Part shown: positions 52,783 through 62,382 of the stretch, one piece after another
Layout of the letters: every line of letters begins with the position of its first letter
How positions within the stretch are numbered: the first letter of the stretch is position 1
Source: F1-120-MAGs238 sp964484185
GTDB lineage: Bacteria > Planctomycetota > Phycisphaerae > Phycisphaerales > UBA1924
Length of the DNA: 64,000 nucleotides
Direction: 5' to 3'
Assembly: GCA_964484185.1 (NCBI GenBank)
Contig: CAZAEQ010000006.1
Coordinates: 1-64,000 of the forward strand
Notes under the pieces: generated by a model
What the model was told of the DNA's origin: nothing
Database searches by the model: none
What the model saw: the letters and a program-made list of their open reading frames with translations, nothing else
Position numbers and translations under genes: made by a program

Positions 52783-55700
52783 TTATCGGCTCTGGGGTGA
52801 GTCAAGCTCGGTGCGGATCGTTTCCAGTTCCTTCTTTTGTTCGGGTGGCATCTCAAAGGTTATCGACTTTGAGTACTTCTCCAGGTCTTCATACATCTTG
52901 CGGGCCGTTGCAAAGTCCTTCTTGGCAATCATGGTCTTGCACAAGTGAATCAGAGCCGATGTCTGCCCGCTCGAACTTCCACTTGATTGCACAGCCTGCC
53001 GCAGGAACGACTCGGCTTTTTCCAAGTCCCCAAGCATCAGGTGGACGGTTCCAAGTGTGTCCAGAGAATCCAGGTTGTTAGGACGCAAGGCGGCTGATTT
53101 TTCCGCGATCGGAAGCGCGTCTTTTGCGCGGTTGAGATGGAACGCCAGTGTGTACCCGAGGTTGTTGTTCAATTCCCAGTCTTCCGGGAACTCCGCGATG
53201 CCTCTGGTCATGACGTCGGCGGCTTCTGCATACTGACTTGCGGTGTAATGGGCAATTGCCAACTGCTGATATGCCAGGAGCTTCTGCTGCGGGAGTGTGA
53301 CATTGCTCACAACCTGCTTGAGCACGACAGCGGCCTGACTGCGTGTGACGGAGTCTTCGGCCATCGACATGCCGCGGAACAGCGTGAACCAGGCCTTGGA
53401 CTGCGGATTACCAGCTTCGCGTTCGAACTGATCAAGCTCGCGGGTGCGATCGGCCGGGCGTGCGAAGATACGAGTGGTTTCGTTGTACCACTTCATCATT
53501 CCGGCGAGTTGTTCAACCGGGATGAGATCGAGCGAACCCTTGAGGTCGCGGCGAGCTTCATCAATCCGGCCGCGCCGCCATTGCAGGCGAGCACGCGCGA
53601 GTCGAAGGTCCAGTGACCGTTCAACGTCCGGGCCAGTTTCTTTGAAAACTTTTTCAGCTTCAGTGAGATTGGGCGGCTCGGAACTCAGCAGCGAATCCAG
53701 ATACCGCTGAGTCAGGGCGGGGGTCTTATTGAGATCCCAGGCCGCTCTGTAGAATCGAGCCGCAAAGGTGTGCTGGCGAGATTCGAAGAAGACATCCGCC
53801 ATATCGAGGGCGAGTTGCACATCGTTGCCGCGGGCCTTAAGAGCTTCTTCGCCAAGCGAGAGCGCTTCTGCGGCGCGATCGCGATAGACCAGTTCACGCA
53901 TGAGCGTGAGTCGCAGTGCGGCAAGGCTCGGGTTCAGGCTTACGGCACGTTGCAGGTCGGCAATTCCCTCGTTGGATTTTCCATTCGAAAGGTAGTATCC
54001 GCCGCGAATTTCGTACAACTGAGGGTTTCTTGGTTCCAGCTGGATGGCGCGGTTCAGGTCGGCTTCGGCATCCGATGCGAGCTCAGGTCTCTGCATGTTA
54101 CTTTGCGCGCTCTTTACCCAGACGCGGGCGTCAGATGGGAACGAAGTCTTGGCGCGATCAAGCAGTTCCTGGGCCTTCTTTTCATCTTTCAATCCGCGTG
54201 CCGTATCTGCGGCAAGGAGAAGCGTGACAACTTCGCTGTCAATGGCTGTATTCAATGTTGCGAGGAACTGCTGAGCTTCCGCGAACTTCTTCTGAGCGTT
54301 GAGATTCTCGATCAATCGACGGGTGTAGGTCTGGTCAGCTGTATCGGCTTTAGCGGCGATGATTCGACGGAAAGAGGCCTCTGCAAGCGAAGGCCTGCGC
54401 AGTCGTGTGCAATGTTCCGAGATCAGACGATCTGCTTCCATGGTTGCTGGATTCTGATAGCGGCGCGATTGCTCGAGCGTCGTGATCCCGGCTTCATTCT
54501 GCTGATACTGGAACATCAATCTTGCAAACGAGATGTATGGTTCAGTCGTGAGTTTGTCACGCGGAATTCCTGCCATGTATGAGGTAAACAGATTTCGCGC
54601 TGCGTTGAAGTCACCGCGGTCAGATGAATAGCGGGCATCGAGCACAAGCGCTTCAAGGCTGCTCGGGGATTCCTTGCGAAGTTCATCTATCAACATGCGG
54701 GCTTTTTCAAACTTCTGAAGATCGAGATTCAGCCAGGCAATTGCCAGGCGATTTCTGAAGTCCTTGGGGTTGTCTTTGAATTTCCTCTCGCGCATTTCGA
54801 GCGCTTTGGCCTTGTCGCCGATCTGGCCTTCAAGTTCAAGCACGAGATCATTGAAGACGGGATTTCCCATTCCGTACTTCGCGTTGGCGCGAGCAAACTG
54901 GAGTGCATCTTCCATGCGGTTCATGGATTGCAGCAATGCAACTTGTTCGATGATCAGGGTGATGTCATCCGGGCGCATTTCCAGAGCTTTTCCGTATGAA
55001 TCCAGCGCATCGCTGCCACGACCCGCTTCGACCTGCATGCGGGCCAGCACGCGCCAGGTGTCCGGAGTCAGCGCGAACTCGCGCGCGGCGTTCTGCATGA
55101 TTGAAATCGCCTCAGCGTACTGGCCTTGCGAAAACAAGAACCGGGCGCGGAAGGTGCGACCGCCGACTCGGTCGAGATCGCGCTTTTCTGCCTTGTCGAC
55201 GATCGCCGCACATGCAGTGGAATCCTTCTTTTCGATCGCCTGCAGGAACAGGAGTTCAATCAGTCGGGAGTCTTCCGGATCGAGCTTGGTTGCTTCTGCA
55301 AGCTCCAGATCAGATTCAGCTTTCTTCCCGTACTTCCGGTACGTTGTCGCCCGCATCAAGCACCTTTCGAGCGGCCTGAGATTCATCGAGTCGATCAGAG
55401 CAAGTTCAGCGGTCATCGGGTCAGGATTCATCAGCACGATTCTCGCGGGACCCAGTAATTTGGCCGCATCGGGGTTCTTTGCGATGGTTTCATCAATCAC
55501 CGCGAGAGCGCCAGTTTTGTCATTTGCGCCGTTGAGCTGCTGGGCAAGGAACTGGGCCAGACGTGCATCGTAGTTGTTTGCGACAAGTGCCTTGCGAAGG
55601 AGATCAATTGCCTGCGCGCTCTTTTCGGTGAGGACAAGCTTCTGTGCATTTGCAATTACTTGACGCACAGGATCGTTCTCAATTACGACATCGTCTCCGC

Positions 55701-57369
55701 GCGATGCAATCACGCCTTGCTTTACCTGCAATGCCACCAGATTGTCAGGGTCCATCTGGAGCACGCGATCGGCGAGATCGAGTGCCTCATCAAACTTCTG
55801 CAGACGAATTTTCACACGCGCAAGTTCAAGGTGCGCGGAGATGTTTCCAGGTTGAAGGCGAATGACTTTCTCGATCAACTTCTCGGTGGAGCCGCTCGAG
55901 TTATTGCGAATCATGACCTGTGCAAGCAGCCAGAGACCATCAGGATCTTCATCTCTGGTCGTGGTGTTGTATTGCTGCAGCAGTTTCTGTGATCCTGCAA
56001 GATCTCCTTCGCCAAACTTGATCTGGGCTTCCAGCAGCATGGTTGGAGGAGTGTCGCCTGCAACTACCTTAAATTTCGCCGCAAAGTCCTTTGCTTTCGC
56101 CAATGCTGCTGGACGATCTTCCGGCTTTGCCTTTTCCCATGCGAGCATCGAGAAGCGGGCCTGCTTGCCAATTACCGCGGGCTGCAATCCTTGCAGCAGC
56201 AACCCTTCAACACCGAGCTTGCGCTTCGGCAAATCGACAATTTTCTGTAGCAGAGCAATCGCCCCATCGGTATCACCCTTCTCTGCCAGCATGTCAGCTT
56301 GCAGCTGCATCGCAAAGAAGTTGTCAGGCTGGCGAGTGATGAAATCATTCAGCACGCCCTGCGTTCTCGCACGCTTGCTGGCGGGGTCAATAAGTGTCTC
56401 GGCCACCATGAATCGAGCAAGTGTTCCGGGTTCAACGCCAGTCGGCCCGAGCTTTTTCATTGCTTCCGCAATCGGATCAAGTCGAGGAATGAAGGCGTTT
56501 CGTTTTTCTTTGGCCGCACTCATGACCGCAGATCCGGTCTTGCCCAGAATTGCCGCTCGAGTTGCTTCATCTATATCAAGTTCAAGCGCTGAAAGCAGAA
56601 CTGAAGGCGAATCGGGTCGATTGGCAAGAAAGCTGGTAATAGCTTCGCGCGCCTTATCGATCGCGGCCGATGCCTCAATATCCAGAGAGCTCTTTCGTGC
56701 GGTGTTTGAGCGAGCGCTCTGGACCACCACAATAGAGTTCACAGACTGTTCATCCGTCGGATCTGCTTTAATCGCGGCGAGCAAATCGGCCAATGCACTA
56801 TCTGCCGCGGCGGGTTCAACCTGGTCAGAAGTCTGGGCGAGAATGGTCGCGCGGGCAATGCCGCGGAATCTCCGCAGTGTTTCCGGATCACCGTTGGTTG
56901 CTGGAGTGCCCTTGCCAAAGTAGCTCAAGGCACGATCGGTGGTTTCGGCCAATCGCTCATAGGACTCACGGTTGTAGCCTGAAAACACAACTTCTTTATA
57001 CACGACGTCCAGGTACGTCCGGTGTGCCCCAACATCGGTCTGCTGCAGCACCGCGTACGAACGCAGCATGTTCACGTACTCGCCGTAGCGCTGATTATAT
57101 TCTGTCTGTGTATCAGGCGTAATGAGCTGAAGCGTGTCGCCCCATTTCTTCAGCAGCGGCCCATCGGTCTGACGCTTGTTCACAGCCTTGGCGTACAACC
57201 GTTCCGCCACCTTCAGGTCCCCGGCCGCAACCGCTTCATCGCCCTTGCGAATAAGTCGAGTGGCATCATTCTTCAGCACCCACCAGAGCACGCCACCCAC
57301 AGATGCAACACCTGTGAAAAGAGTGAGTGAGAGAATTGCAACAAACTTTGTATTTACTTTCGCGGCCAT
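52783..57369 (-). CDS. Very large TPR-repeat protein of the exosortase locus
   Basis: The 1528-residue product has an N-terminal membrane anchor (FVAILSLTLFTGVASVGGVLWWVL) and then many tetratricopeptide repeats, seen as A..L...G....A......A. pairs over most of the length (for example GDLKVAERLYAKAV, RFDEALDLADRVL and TDGAIALLQKI). It recalls the TPR protein PrsT found with PEP-CTERM/exosortase loci, but is much longer than the roughly 900 residues I expect. A scaffold for secretion or polymer assembly in the periplasm is inferred. GGAG precedes the ATG by seven bases. Its end lies 78 bases before the Wzz fusion gene. Confidence 0.85.
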   Translation of the reverse strand: MAAKVNTKFVAILSLTLFTGVASVGGVLWWVLKNDATRLIRKGDEAVAAGDLKVAERLYAKAVNKRQTDGPLLKKWGDTLQLITPDTQTEYNQRYGEYVNMLRSYAVLQQTDVGAHRTYLDVVYKEVVFSGYNRESYERLAETTDRALSYFGKGTPATNGDPETLRRFRGIARATILAQTSDQVEPAAADSALADLLAAIKADPTDEQSVNSIVVVQSARSNTARKSSLDIEASAAIDKAREAITSFLANRPDSPSVLLSALELDIDEATRAAILGKTGSAVMSAAKEKRNAFIPRLDPIAEAMKKLGPTGVEPGTLARFMVAETLIDPASKRARTQGVLNDFITRQPDNFFAMQLQADMLAEKGDTDGAIALLQKIVDLPKRKLGVEGLLLQGLQPAVIGKQARFSMLAWEKAKPEDRPAALAKAKDFAAKFKVVAGDTPPTMLLEAQIKFGEGDLAGSQKLLQQYNTTTRDEDPDGLWLLAQVMIRNNSSGSTEKLIEKVIRLQPGNISAHLELARVKIRLQKFDEALDLADRVLQMDPDNLVALQVKQGVIASRGDDVVIENDPVRQVIANAQKLVLTEKSAQAIDLLRKALVANNYDARLAQFLAQQLNGANDKTGALAVIDETIAKNPDAAKLLGPARIVLMNPDPMTAELALIDSMNLRPLERCLMRATTYRKYGKKAESDLELAEATKLDPEDSRLIELLFLQAIEKKDSTACAAIVDKAEKRDLDRVGGRTFRARFLFSQGQYAEAISIMQNAAREFALTPDTWRVLARMQVEAGRGSDALDSYGKALEMRPDDITLIIEQVALLQSMNRMEDALQFARANAKYGMGNPVFNDLVLELEGQIGDKAKALEMRERKFKDNPKDFRNRLAIAWLNLDLQKFEKARMLIDELRKESPSSLEALVLDARYSSDRGDFNAARNLFTSYMAGIPRDKLTTEPYISFARLMFQYQQNEAGITTLEQSRRYQNPATMEADRLISEHCTRLRRPSLAEASFRRIIAAKADTADQTYTRRLIENLNAQKKFAEAQQFLATLNTAIDSEVVTLLLAADTARGLKDEKKAQELLDRAKTSFPSDARVWVKSAQSNMQRPELASDAEADLNRAIQLEPRNPQLYEIRGGYYLSNGKSNEGIADLQRAVSLNPSLAALRLTLMRELVYRDRAAEALSLGEEALKARGNDVQLALDMADVFFESRQHTFAARFYRAAWDLNKTPALTQRYLDSLLSSEPPNLTEAEKVFKETGPDVERSLDLRLARARLQWRRGRIDEARRDLKGSLDLIPVEQLAGMMKWYNETTRIFARPADRTRELDQFEREAGNPQSKAWFTLFRGMSMAEDSVTRSQAAVVLKQVVSNVTLPQQKLLAYQQLAIAHYTASQYAEAADVMTRGIAEFPEDWELNNNLGYTLAFHLNRAKDALPIAEKSAALRPNNLDSLDTLGTVHLMLGDLEKAESFLRQAVQSSGSSSGQTSALIHLCKTMIAKKDFATARKMYEDLEKYSKSITFEMPPEQKKELETIRTELDSPQSR

Positions 57370-57428
57370 CTCGTATCTCCAATTCCAAACGGGAAACAGC
57401 TTTCCCGGATGTCGTTTGCATTGATCGT

Positions 57429-58304
57429 TCAGGGAAGCGGGGCTTTCTTCTTGTGCGGATTGTCCGCCGGATATTCACCCTTCTGCACCTCCACCCAGTC
57501 GGGAACGCAGCGGGTAATCTCCGGCATCATTTCACTCAGGAAGCTCGATGCCAGTTCTCCAAGTTGCTCTGGCGACTTCACCTGAGCAGAGTTGAACTGC
57601 ACCTTGCAGTAGTACGCATAGTCCGCCATGAGGTCGAACGACAGCGCTCGGACTTCCTCTGGTGTTGATACCACCGTTCCATTGGCAATAAAGAAGAATC
57701 CCGCGAAGTGGTGAATACCTTTGCCGTCAGTAAACTCACTGACTCGAAGTTTCACATTCTCCAGCCCCAGCGGCAGGCGAATGCGATTCCCAAGTTCAAT
57801 CGTGCGTGCGGTGAATATCTTCCCTTTGAGTGCCGCCGGAACCGTCGTATCTTCTATCCAGCCCTGCCTCGACAGATTGAGCGGCACCATGATCCCCGCG
57901 CTCACCTGATCCATACCCGCGCCCACCATGCAGCGATCCGGAACGTGCGGCACAGTATCAATCTGACCGGTGTAGTACGCGATGTGCACCGCAAGGTGTG
58001 TTGAGTGATCGAGCCCCTTCGAAGGATCTTTGGGATCAACCTTCTTAAAGTAGTTTCTGGTTACATAGTTCTTTGTACCCAGAACCTCTTCGACTTCTGC
58101 TGGCTCTCGATGGTCAGGGCCTTCGCTCTTCCATGATGGTGTTTCGCCAGGTATCTTGTCAGTCTTGCGATCGCCAGCTGGATAAATCGGAAGCTTCTGT
58201 AGATACACGCCTGCTGCTTTGATCCCAGCTCCAAGCGCAATGGCAGAAACCGCCAATACCACCAGCGAAGTCACATACGCGCTTTTTGAAACTCGTAGCG
58301 GCAT
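57429..58304 (-). CDS. epsI: Exosortase-associated EpsI-type protein (DUF3485)
   Basis: The 291-residue product has an N-terminal membrane segment (VTSLVVLAVSAIALGAGI) and an EpsI/DUF3485-like extracytoplasmic domain. The segment HVPDRCMVGAGM near residue 120-131 is like the conserved H-x-P-x-x-C-x-x-G of that family. Such proteins accompany exosortases and may help anchor or transfer the sorted protein. Its start overlaps the exosortase stop by one base, so the two are coupled. In some planctomycetes this domain is fused to the exosortase; here it is separate. Confidence 0.75.
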   Translation of the reverse strand: MPLRVSKSAYVTSLVVLAVSAIALGAGIKAAGVYLQKLPIYPAGDRKTDKIPGETPSWKSEGPDHREPAEVEEVLGTKNYVTRNYFKKVDPKDPSKGLDHSTHLAVHIAYYTGQIDTVPHVPDRCMVGAGMDQVSAGIMVPLNLSRQGWIEDTTVPAALKGKIFTARTIELGNRIRLPLGLENVKLRVSEFTDGKGIHHFAGFFFIANGTVVSTPEEVRALSFDLMADYAYYCKVQFNSAQVKSPEQLGELASSFLSEMMPEITRCVPDWVEVQKGEYPADNPHKKKAPLP

Positions 58305-59260
58305 TATGCTTTCTCAGCTTTCTGCTTTGTGTCGTCTTCAACGGTGAAGAGCCGCCCAAAGATCCATTGACCACCAAGGAAGAGGAACAGCGCGGGAATA
58401 AGCAGGAGCGTCCCGATCAGGATGTGGGCTTCACCTTGAATCAGCTTGGGATTCATGAGCGTTAACACGCCCAGAATCGTGACGCGGATGATGTTCATGA
58501 AAATCGCAACAACCGGGCCGAGCAGAAGCAACGCCACACGCTGCCACCAGACCTTTGTCTGCAAAAGTGCAACGCAGCCAGCCAGGGCCAGGAACGCAAT
58601 GACCATGCGCATGCCCGAACACGCTTCGGCCACATTCAGCGGAAAGCTCCTGGCTCCCTTGAAAATCTCAAGCGTGTTGCCGCTCTTTGTCACATCGAAA
58701 TCGAACATGACGCCAATGACCGAAAGCAACGCATGTGCCCCGGAAGATGCTGAAAGCTGCAATGGAAATGTGATTCGCTGCATGATCATTTCTGCGACGG
58801 TGATTCCAAACACCAGAAACGCAATCGGCAGAAAGAAGTAACGCATCAGCGCAGGACCCAGAATCAACAGCGTTGCGCTGAACACCGCCAGAATGATCGT
58901 CAACCCCTGCAGCATGTGGTTCTTAATCCCCACAACGCAGAAGAAATACGCCATGATCGCAAGCAGCAGGGGAGCGAAGGCTGGCCAGAATGTCATCACC
59001 CGCGCTCGTGCAATATCCGCCCGGTGCCGCCACACTACAAATCCCGAGATCAGCGGCACAACAAAAACATGTCCCCAGTCCGCAGGAGCTGCCGCGGAAA
59101 GCTGACCTTGAATCCAGAACCAGCGATAGAAAAGTCCAAAGAACGCGAGGACCAACAGGCCCAGAAATCCCCAGGCCGCGTTATCCATGTACGGCAAAGA
59201 ACTTGCGACAGATTTGGCCGCAGAGGGAGTCTTGTTTGTTGTTACCGAACTCTGGCTCAC
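58304..59260 (-). CDS. xrt: Exosortase (EpsH-type transpeptidase)
   Basis: Exosortases cut a short C-terminal sorting signal on secreted proteins and pass them on to an acceptor in the envelope. The 318-residue product has eight or so membrane segments. The catalytic Cys is Cys214 in AEACSGMRMV, with Arg218 beside it, Arg259 in NIIRVTILG, and His279 in GEAHILIGT, matching the EpsH active-site layout. The start is GTG at 59260 with AAGGG before it. No obvious PEP-CTERM target is seen in this window, so substrates are elsewhere. Confidence 0.88.
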   Translation of the reverse strand: MSQSSVTTNKTPSAAKSVASSLPYMDNAAWGFLGLLVLAFFGLFYRWFWIQGQLSAAAPADWGHVFVVPLISGFVVWRHRADIARARVMTFWPAFAPLLLAIMAYFFCVVGIKNHMLQGLTIILAVFSATLLILGPALMRYFFLPIAFLVFGITVAEMIMQRITFPLQLSASSGAHALLSVIGVMFDFDVTKSGNTLEIFKGARSFPLNVAEACSGMRMVIAFLALAGCVALLQTKVWWQRVALLLLGPVVAIFMNIIRVTILGVLTLMNPKLIQGEAHILIGTLLLIPALFLFLGGQWIFGRLFTVEDDTKQKAEKA

Positions 59261-59462
59261 GCATGCGACCCTTCAAGTACCCTTGGAAAGCGACGGAGAA
59301 ACCCCAATGCGGGTTCACCCCATTTAGATCGGACTACTACGAACCTGATCCTTCCCGGTTCGCCCGCCTCTCTTCCATTTCCTCGCGGCCCTTGACGATC
59401 CTGACGGTCCCGACGATCATGCCAATCGTGGAGTGTGTAGTAATTCACGCGACTATCGCTGG

Positions 59463-61025
59463 TTACTGGCCAAACCGATTGGTTGGCGGAGCACCAAAGA
59501 CGTCATTGCCGAAGTTGCGGTCAAGAATGAAGCCGAATCCGTACGAAGCACGGAATCCGTTGCGAATTGTCGCTAGCGGCAAAGCCCAGAAATTTGTTCC
59601 GACGTTTATCCGGTCGTCCGGCTTGAGATACAAGTCGGGTTGTGTTTGCTCACTGATCGCCCTGAGATCAAGGCGAATCGTCGCCTGGCGGCCACGCCCA
59701 ACGACACGAGTCAGATCAACTCGATCGGGCATCGCCAACTGGCCCAGTCCACCTGCCGAGTCGATAGCACGCAGGATCGTCAAACGACCCGAACCTGGAA
59801 GCTGAATCGGTCCTTGGCGAAGCACTTGGCCGGCCATGTATACAAGCCCTTCGGGCTGGCTTGGAACGCGAATTGTGTCACCGGGACGCAGGACGATGTT
59901 ATATTGCATTTCGCCCGCGAGCAGGCGCTTCAGCGGCACGCGAATCACGCGCTGCGTCAAGAGTTCATCAAACTTCGCCTTGGCTTCCTGGGCAGTTTCG
60001 GCCTTCCCTACGACCTGGACCCACTTGCCATCAATAAATACCCATGATGTGTCGCCGCCTTCCGGAGGGACCGCACCGGGCAGTTTTTCGCCACCTGTTG
60101 CTGGCTGTTTGCCGCCATCAACCAGTTCAATGACTGGTTCGCGTGTGCCCGAAGCGACCGGATCCACCAGCTCGAAACTCGCGCCATCGGGAGTTTTTGG
60201 TGTCGTTGGAGTCGGGGATTCGGGAACCGGAATTGTCGGGGTTGGCGCAGTCAGATCATCAATGATGTCGACTGGCGCCTTCTTGTTTTCTTCGGTTCTT
60301 ACCGGGGCCTGGCCGCTGGGCTTTCCAAGCGCTTCAGACAGCGGAATCTGACGAATAACATACACATCTTCGATTGCTTCGCTGAATCGGCCGCCCGAAG
60401 TCAGAGCTTCCAGCAGGCGGAAATCCGGAGAAGGAATAAAATACGTTCCCGGCTTTTCCACAGATCCCAGCAGGTGATACAACTGCTGACGCTGCTGCAC
60501 CAATGAGACTGAATTCAGCGGCTCGCTGACGAATTTCTTCATCGCTTCGCTGATCGAATCTTTGATTTGCTCAACTGTGCGGCCATTGACGTAAATCTGC
60601 CCAAGCTGTGGCAAGTCAATCGATCCGCGCGGGTCAACCGTCCGCTGATAATCCTGCTTCTCGTTGCGCATGATCAAGTCGTACAACTCAATCTGCAACA
60701 CATCGCCAGGTCCGACCCGGTACAGCAGGGGCGCGGGAACGAGATCCTCAGGGACTACTTCCGAATGTTCAACGAATTCTGAACCCTCATCCTCGATGCT
60801 CGCAATACGCTCCAGCACCGGCACGCTTGTTGGCGTCTTTTCCCAGCGACCCATCACGGACGGATCCAAAAATGAATCCGCGTTGCACCCGCCCAGTCCT
60901 ATTGCAAGCGCAATTCCTGCGCTTGTGGCCAGTGCGCGGCGACGTCTTTCAGTCCCATTTCGGGGTTGATTACAAGTTTCCATGCTTGGCTGAAGCACGC
61001 AAGGCTCCTCTGTCATGTAGATCAT
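59463..61025 (-). CDS. Polysaccharide export lipoprotein (Wza-type)
   Basis: The product, about 520 residues from ATG 61025, forms the outer-membrane export channel for polysaccharide. It has a late lipoprotein signal (RRALATSAGIALAIGLGGC), a Poly_export domain with YRVGPGDVLQIELYDLIM and GSIDLPQLGQIYVNG, a first SLBB-like part with GTYFIPSPDF, a Pro/Thr-rich insert (about 60 residues, TPTPTTPKTPDG) and a second SLBB-like part near the end (GRLTILRAIDSAGGLG). The insert is unusual for Wza. The start is uncertain; ATGs at 61016 and 60983 are possible and a longer frame reaches 61190. It is the first gene of the reverse operon, 202 bases upstream of the exosortase gene. Confidence 0.85.
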   Translation of the reverse strand: MIYMTEEPCVLQPSMETCNQPRNGTERRRRALATSAGIALAIGLGGCNADSFLDPSVMGRWEKTPTSVPVLERIASIEDEGSEFVEHSEVVPEDLVPAPLLYRVGPGDVLQIELYDLIMRNEKQDYQRTVDPRGSIDLPQLGQIYVNGRTVEQIKDSISEAMKKFVSEPLNSVSLVQQRQQLYHLLGSVEKPGTYFIPSPDFRLLEALTSGGRFSEAIEDVYVIRQIPLSEALGKPSGQAPVRTEENKKAPVDIIDDLTAPTPTIPVPESPTPTTPKTPDGASFELVDPVASGTREPVIELVDGGKQPATGGEKLPGAVPPEGGDTSWVFIDGKWVQVVGKAETAQEAKAKFDELLTQRVIRVPLKRLLAGEMQYNIVLRPGDTIRVPSQPEGLVYMAGQVLRQGPIQLPGSGRLTILRAIDSAGGLGQLAMPDRVDLTRVVGRGRQATIRLDLRAISEQTQPDLYLKPDDRINVGTNFWALPLATIRNGFRASYGFGFILDRNFGNDVFGAPPTNRFGQ

Positions 61026-61379
61026 GACGTTGGTGGGTTCGTTTTCGCTGCCGCACCCAATGTGGGTGCGCCAGTGAATCCGAGAGAACGATCCGCAACC
61101 GCCAAATGTTCGGTTCGCCACCCTATTTTTGGGGGACGTACGTACATCAACAATTCCGGCGTTCCCGGACTCTACCGATCGGCATCGCACGGGACCTTGG
61201 TTGACTCCAAGGGGTGATTTTGCTTCAGATACCGGACGTCAATCTGGGCAATGCTATAGCTTGGGCGCACATTCAGCGCAAGGCAAGCTTCCTACCCTTT
61301 CATAATGCTCGAGTCCTCAATAAATCCGCATTCCACACCAACCCCCGCGCGACATCCGCGCCCTCTGGGCGGCGATCCC
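61026..61379. other. Divergent intergenic region before lipA
   Basis: No gene is called in this 354-base stretch. The reverse polysaccharide export gene may begin inside it, up to 61190. A small CCTTGG/CCAAGG hairpin lies at 61195-61212. It should hold the divergent promoters of the exopolysaccharide operon and lipA. Confidence 0.4.
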
Positions 61380-62354
61380 ATGAAAACCATGGATTTGCCT
61401 CTCCTCAGCCTCTCGAGCCAAGTCCTCAATAACTCCCAGGGCCAGCAATCCCTCGCTATCAAACGCAAGCCTGACTGGCTCCGTGCAAAGGTGCCCGGAG
61501 GCGAAGGCTACAACCGCCTCAAAGGCATCATGGATGAGCACAAGCTCGTCACGGTCTGCCAAGAGGCCAGTTGCCCGAACATGGGTGAATGCTGGGCCCG
61601 CGGCGTGGCCACCATCATGATTCTGGGTGACACCTGCACCCGGTCATGTGGATTTTGCAACGTCAAAACTGGCCGCCCTGTGACACTTGATCGCGATGAA
61701 CCTCGCCGCGTGGCTGATTCTTTGGCTCTCATGGGCCTCAAACACGTAGTCATTACCAGCGTCAATCGCGATGAACTTGCCGATGGCGGAGCTGGCATCT
61801 GGGCTGAGACGATCATGCGCACTCGCGAGTCCTGCCCAAACATGAGCATTGAAGTCCTGATACCGGATTTTGAAGGCAACTGGCCCGCGCTGCAGATGGT
61901 GATCGATGCTCAGCCGCACATCATCAATCACAATCTTGAAACCGTCCGTCGCATGTATCCCGCGGTTCGCCCAAGTGCAAAGTTTGACCGTTCGCTGGAA
62001 CTCCTCCGCCGCGTGAAGGAGCAGGGGGGCGTCGCCAAGACCGGCATCATGGTCGGGATCGGCGAACGCGATGATGAAGTGCTCGATCTCATAGATGACC
62101 TGTTGGAAAATACGAAGACTGAAAATGGCTCGGCCGACATTCTGACGATCGGCCAGTATCTTCAGCCAACACGCAATCACCTGCCACTCGATCGCTTTGT
62201 GCATCCCGACACTTTTGCGATGTTCAAAAAAGAAGGCCTCTCCCGCGGCATGAAAGTAGTCGAATCCGGCCCCTTGGTCCGCTCAAGCTACCACGCCGAT
62301 CATCAGGCGGATGAATTGACAGACATCATCAACTCTCGCAAGATTGTGAAGTAA
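61380..62354 (+). CDS. lipA: Lipoyl synthase
   Basis: The radical-SAM enzyme inserts two sulfurs into octanoyl groups bound to lipoyl domains. The 324-residue product from ATG 61380 holds the auxiliary cluster motif CQEASCPNMGEC, the radical-SAM cluster motif CTRSCGFC, and the C-terminal RSSYHA motif. KHVVITSVNRDEL is also typical. The upstream frame to 61305 has no support and the chosen start fits the family. It is followed 28 bases later by the PPK2 gene on the same strand. lipB is not in the window. Confidence 0.95.
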   Translation: MKTMDLPLLSLSSQVLNNSQGQQSLAIKRKPDWLRAKVPGGEGYNRLKGIMDEHKLVTVCQEASCPNMGECWARGVATIMILGDTCTRSCGFCNVKTGRPVTLDRDEPRRVADSLALMGLKHVVITSVNRDELADGGAGIWAETIMRTRESCPNMSIEVLIPDFEGNWPALQMVIDAQPHIINHNLETVRRMYPAVRPSAKFDRSLELLRRVKEQGGVAKTGIMVGIGERDDEVLDLIDDLLENTKTENGSADILTIGQYLQPTRNHLPLDRFVHPDTFAMFKKEGLSRGMKVVESGPLVRSSYHADHQADELTDIINSRKIVK

Positions 62355-62382
62355 CGCGCAGGCATTCGCGTGATATCCTCCC

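Noticed and set aside
55862..56923. Forward frame of 353 codons inside the TPR gene
   Set aside because: Antisense shadow of the TPR protein; its Ser/Ala-rich composition is what the reverse complement of that gene produces.
59257..59448. Reverse frame of 63 codons between the export and exosortase genes
   Set aside because: The translation is low complexity (DRRDRQDRQ) and comes from a short degenerate repeat in the gap.
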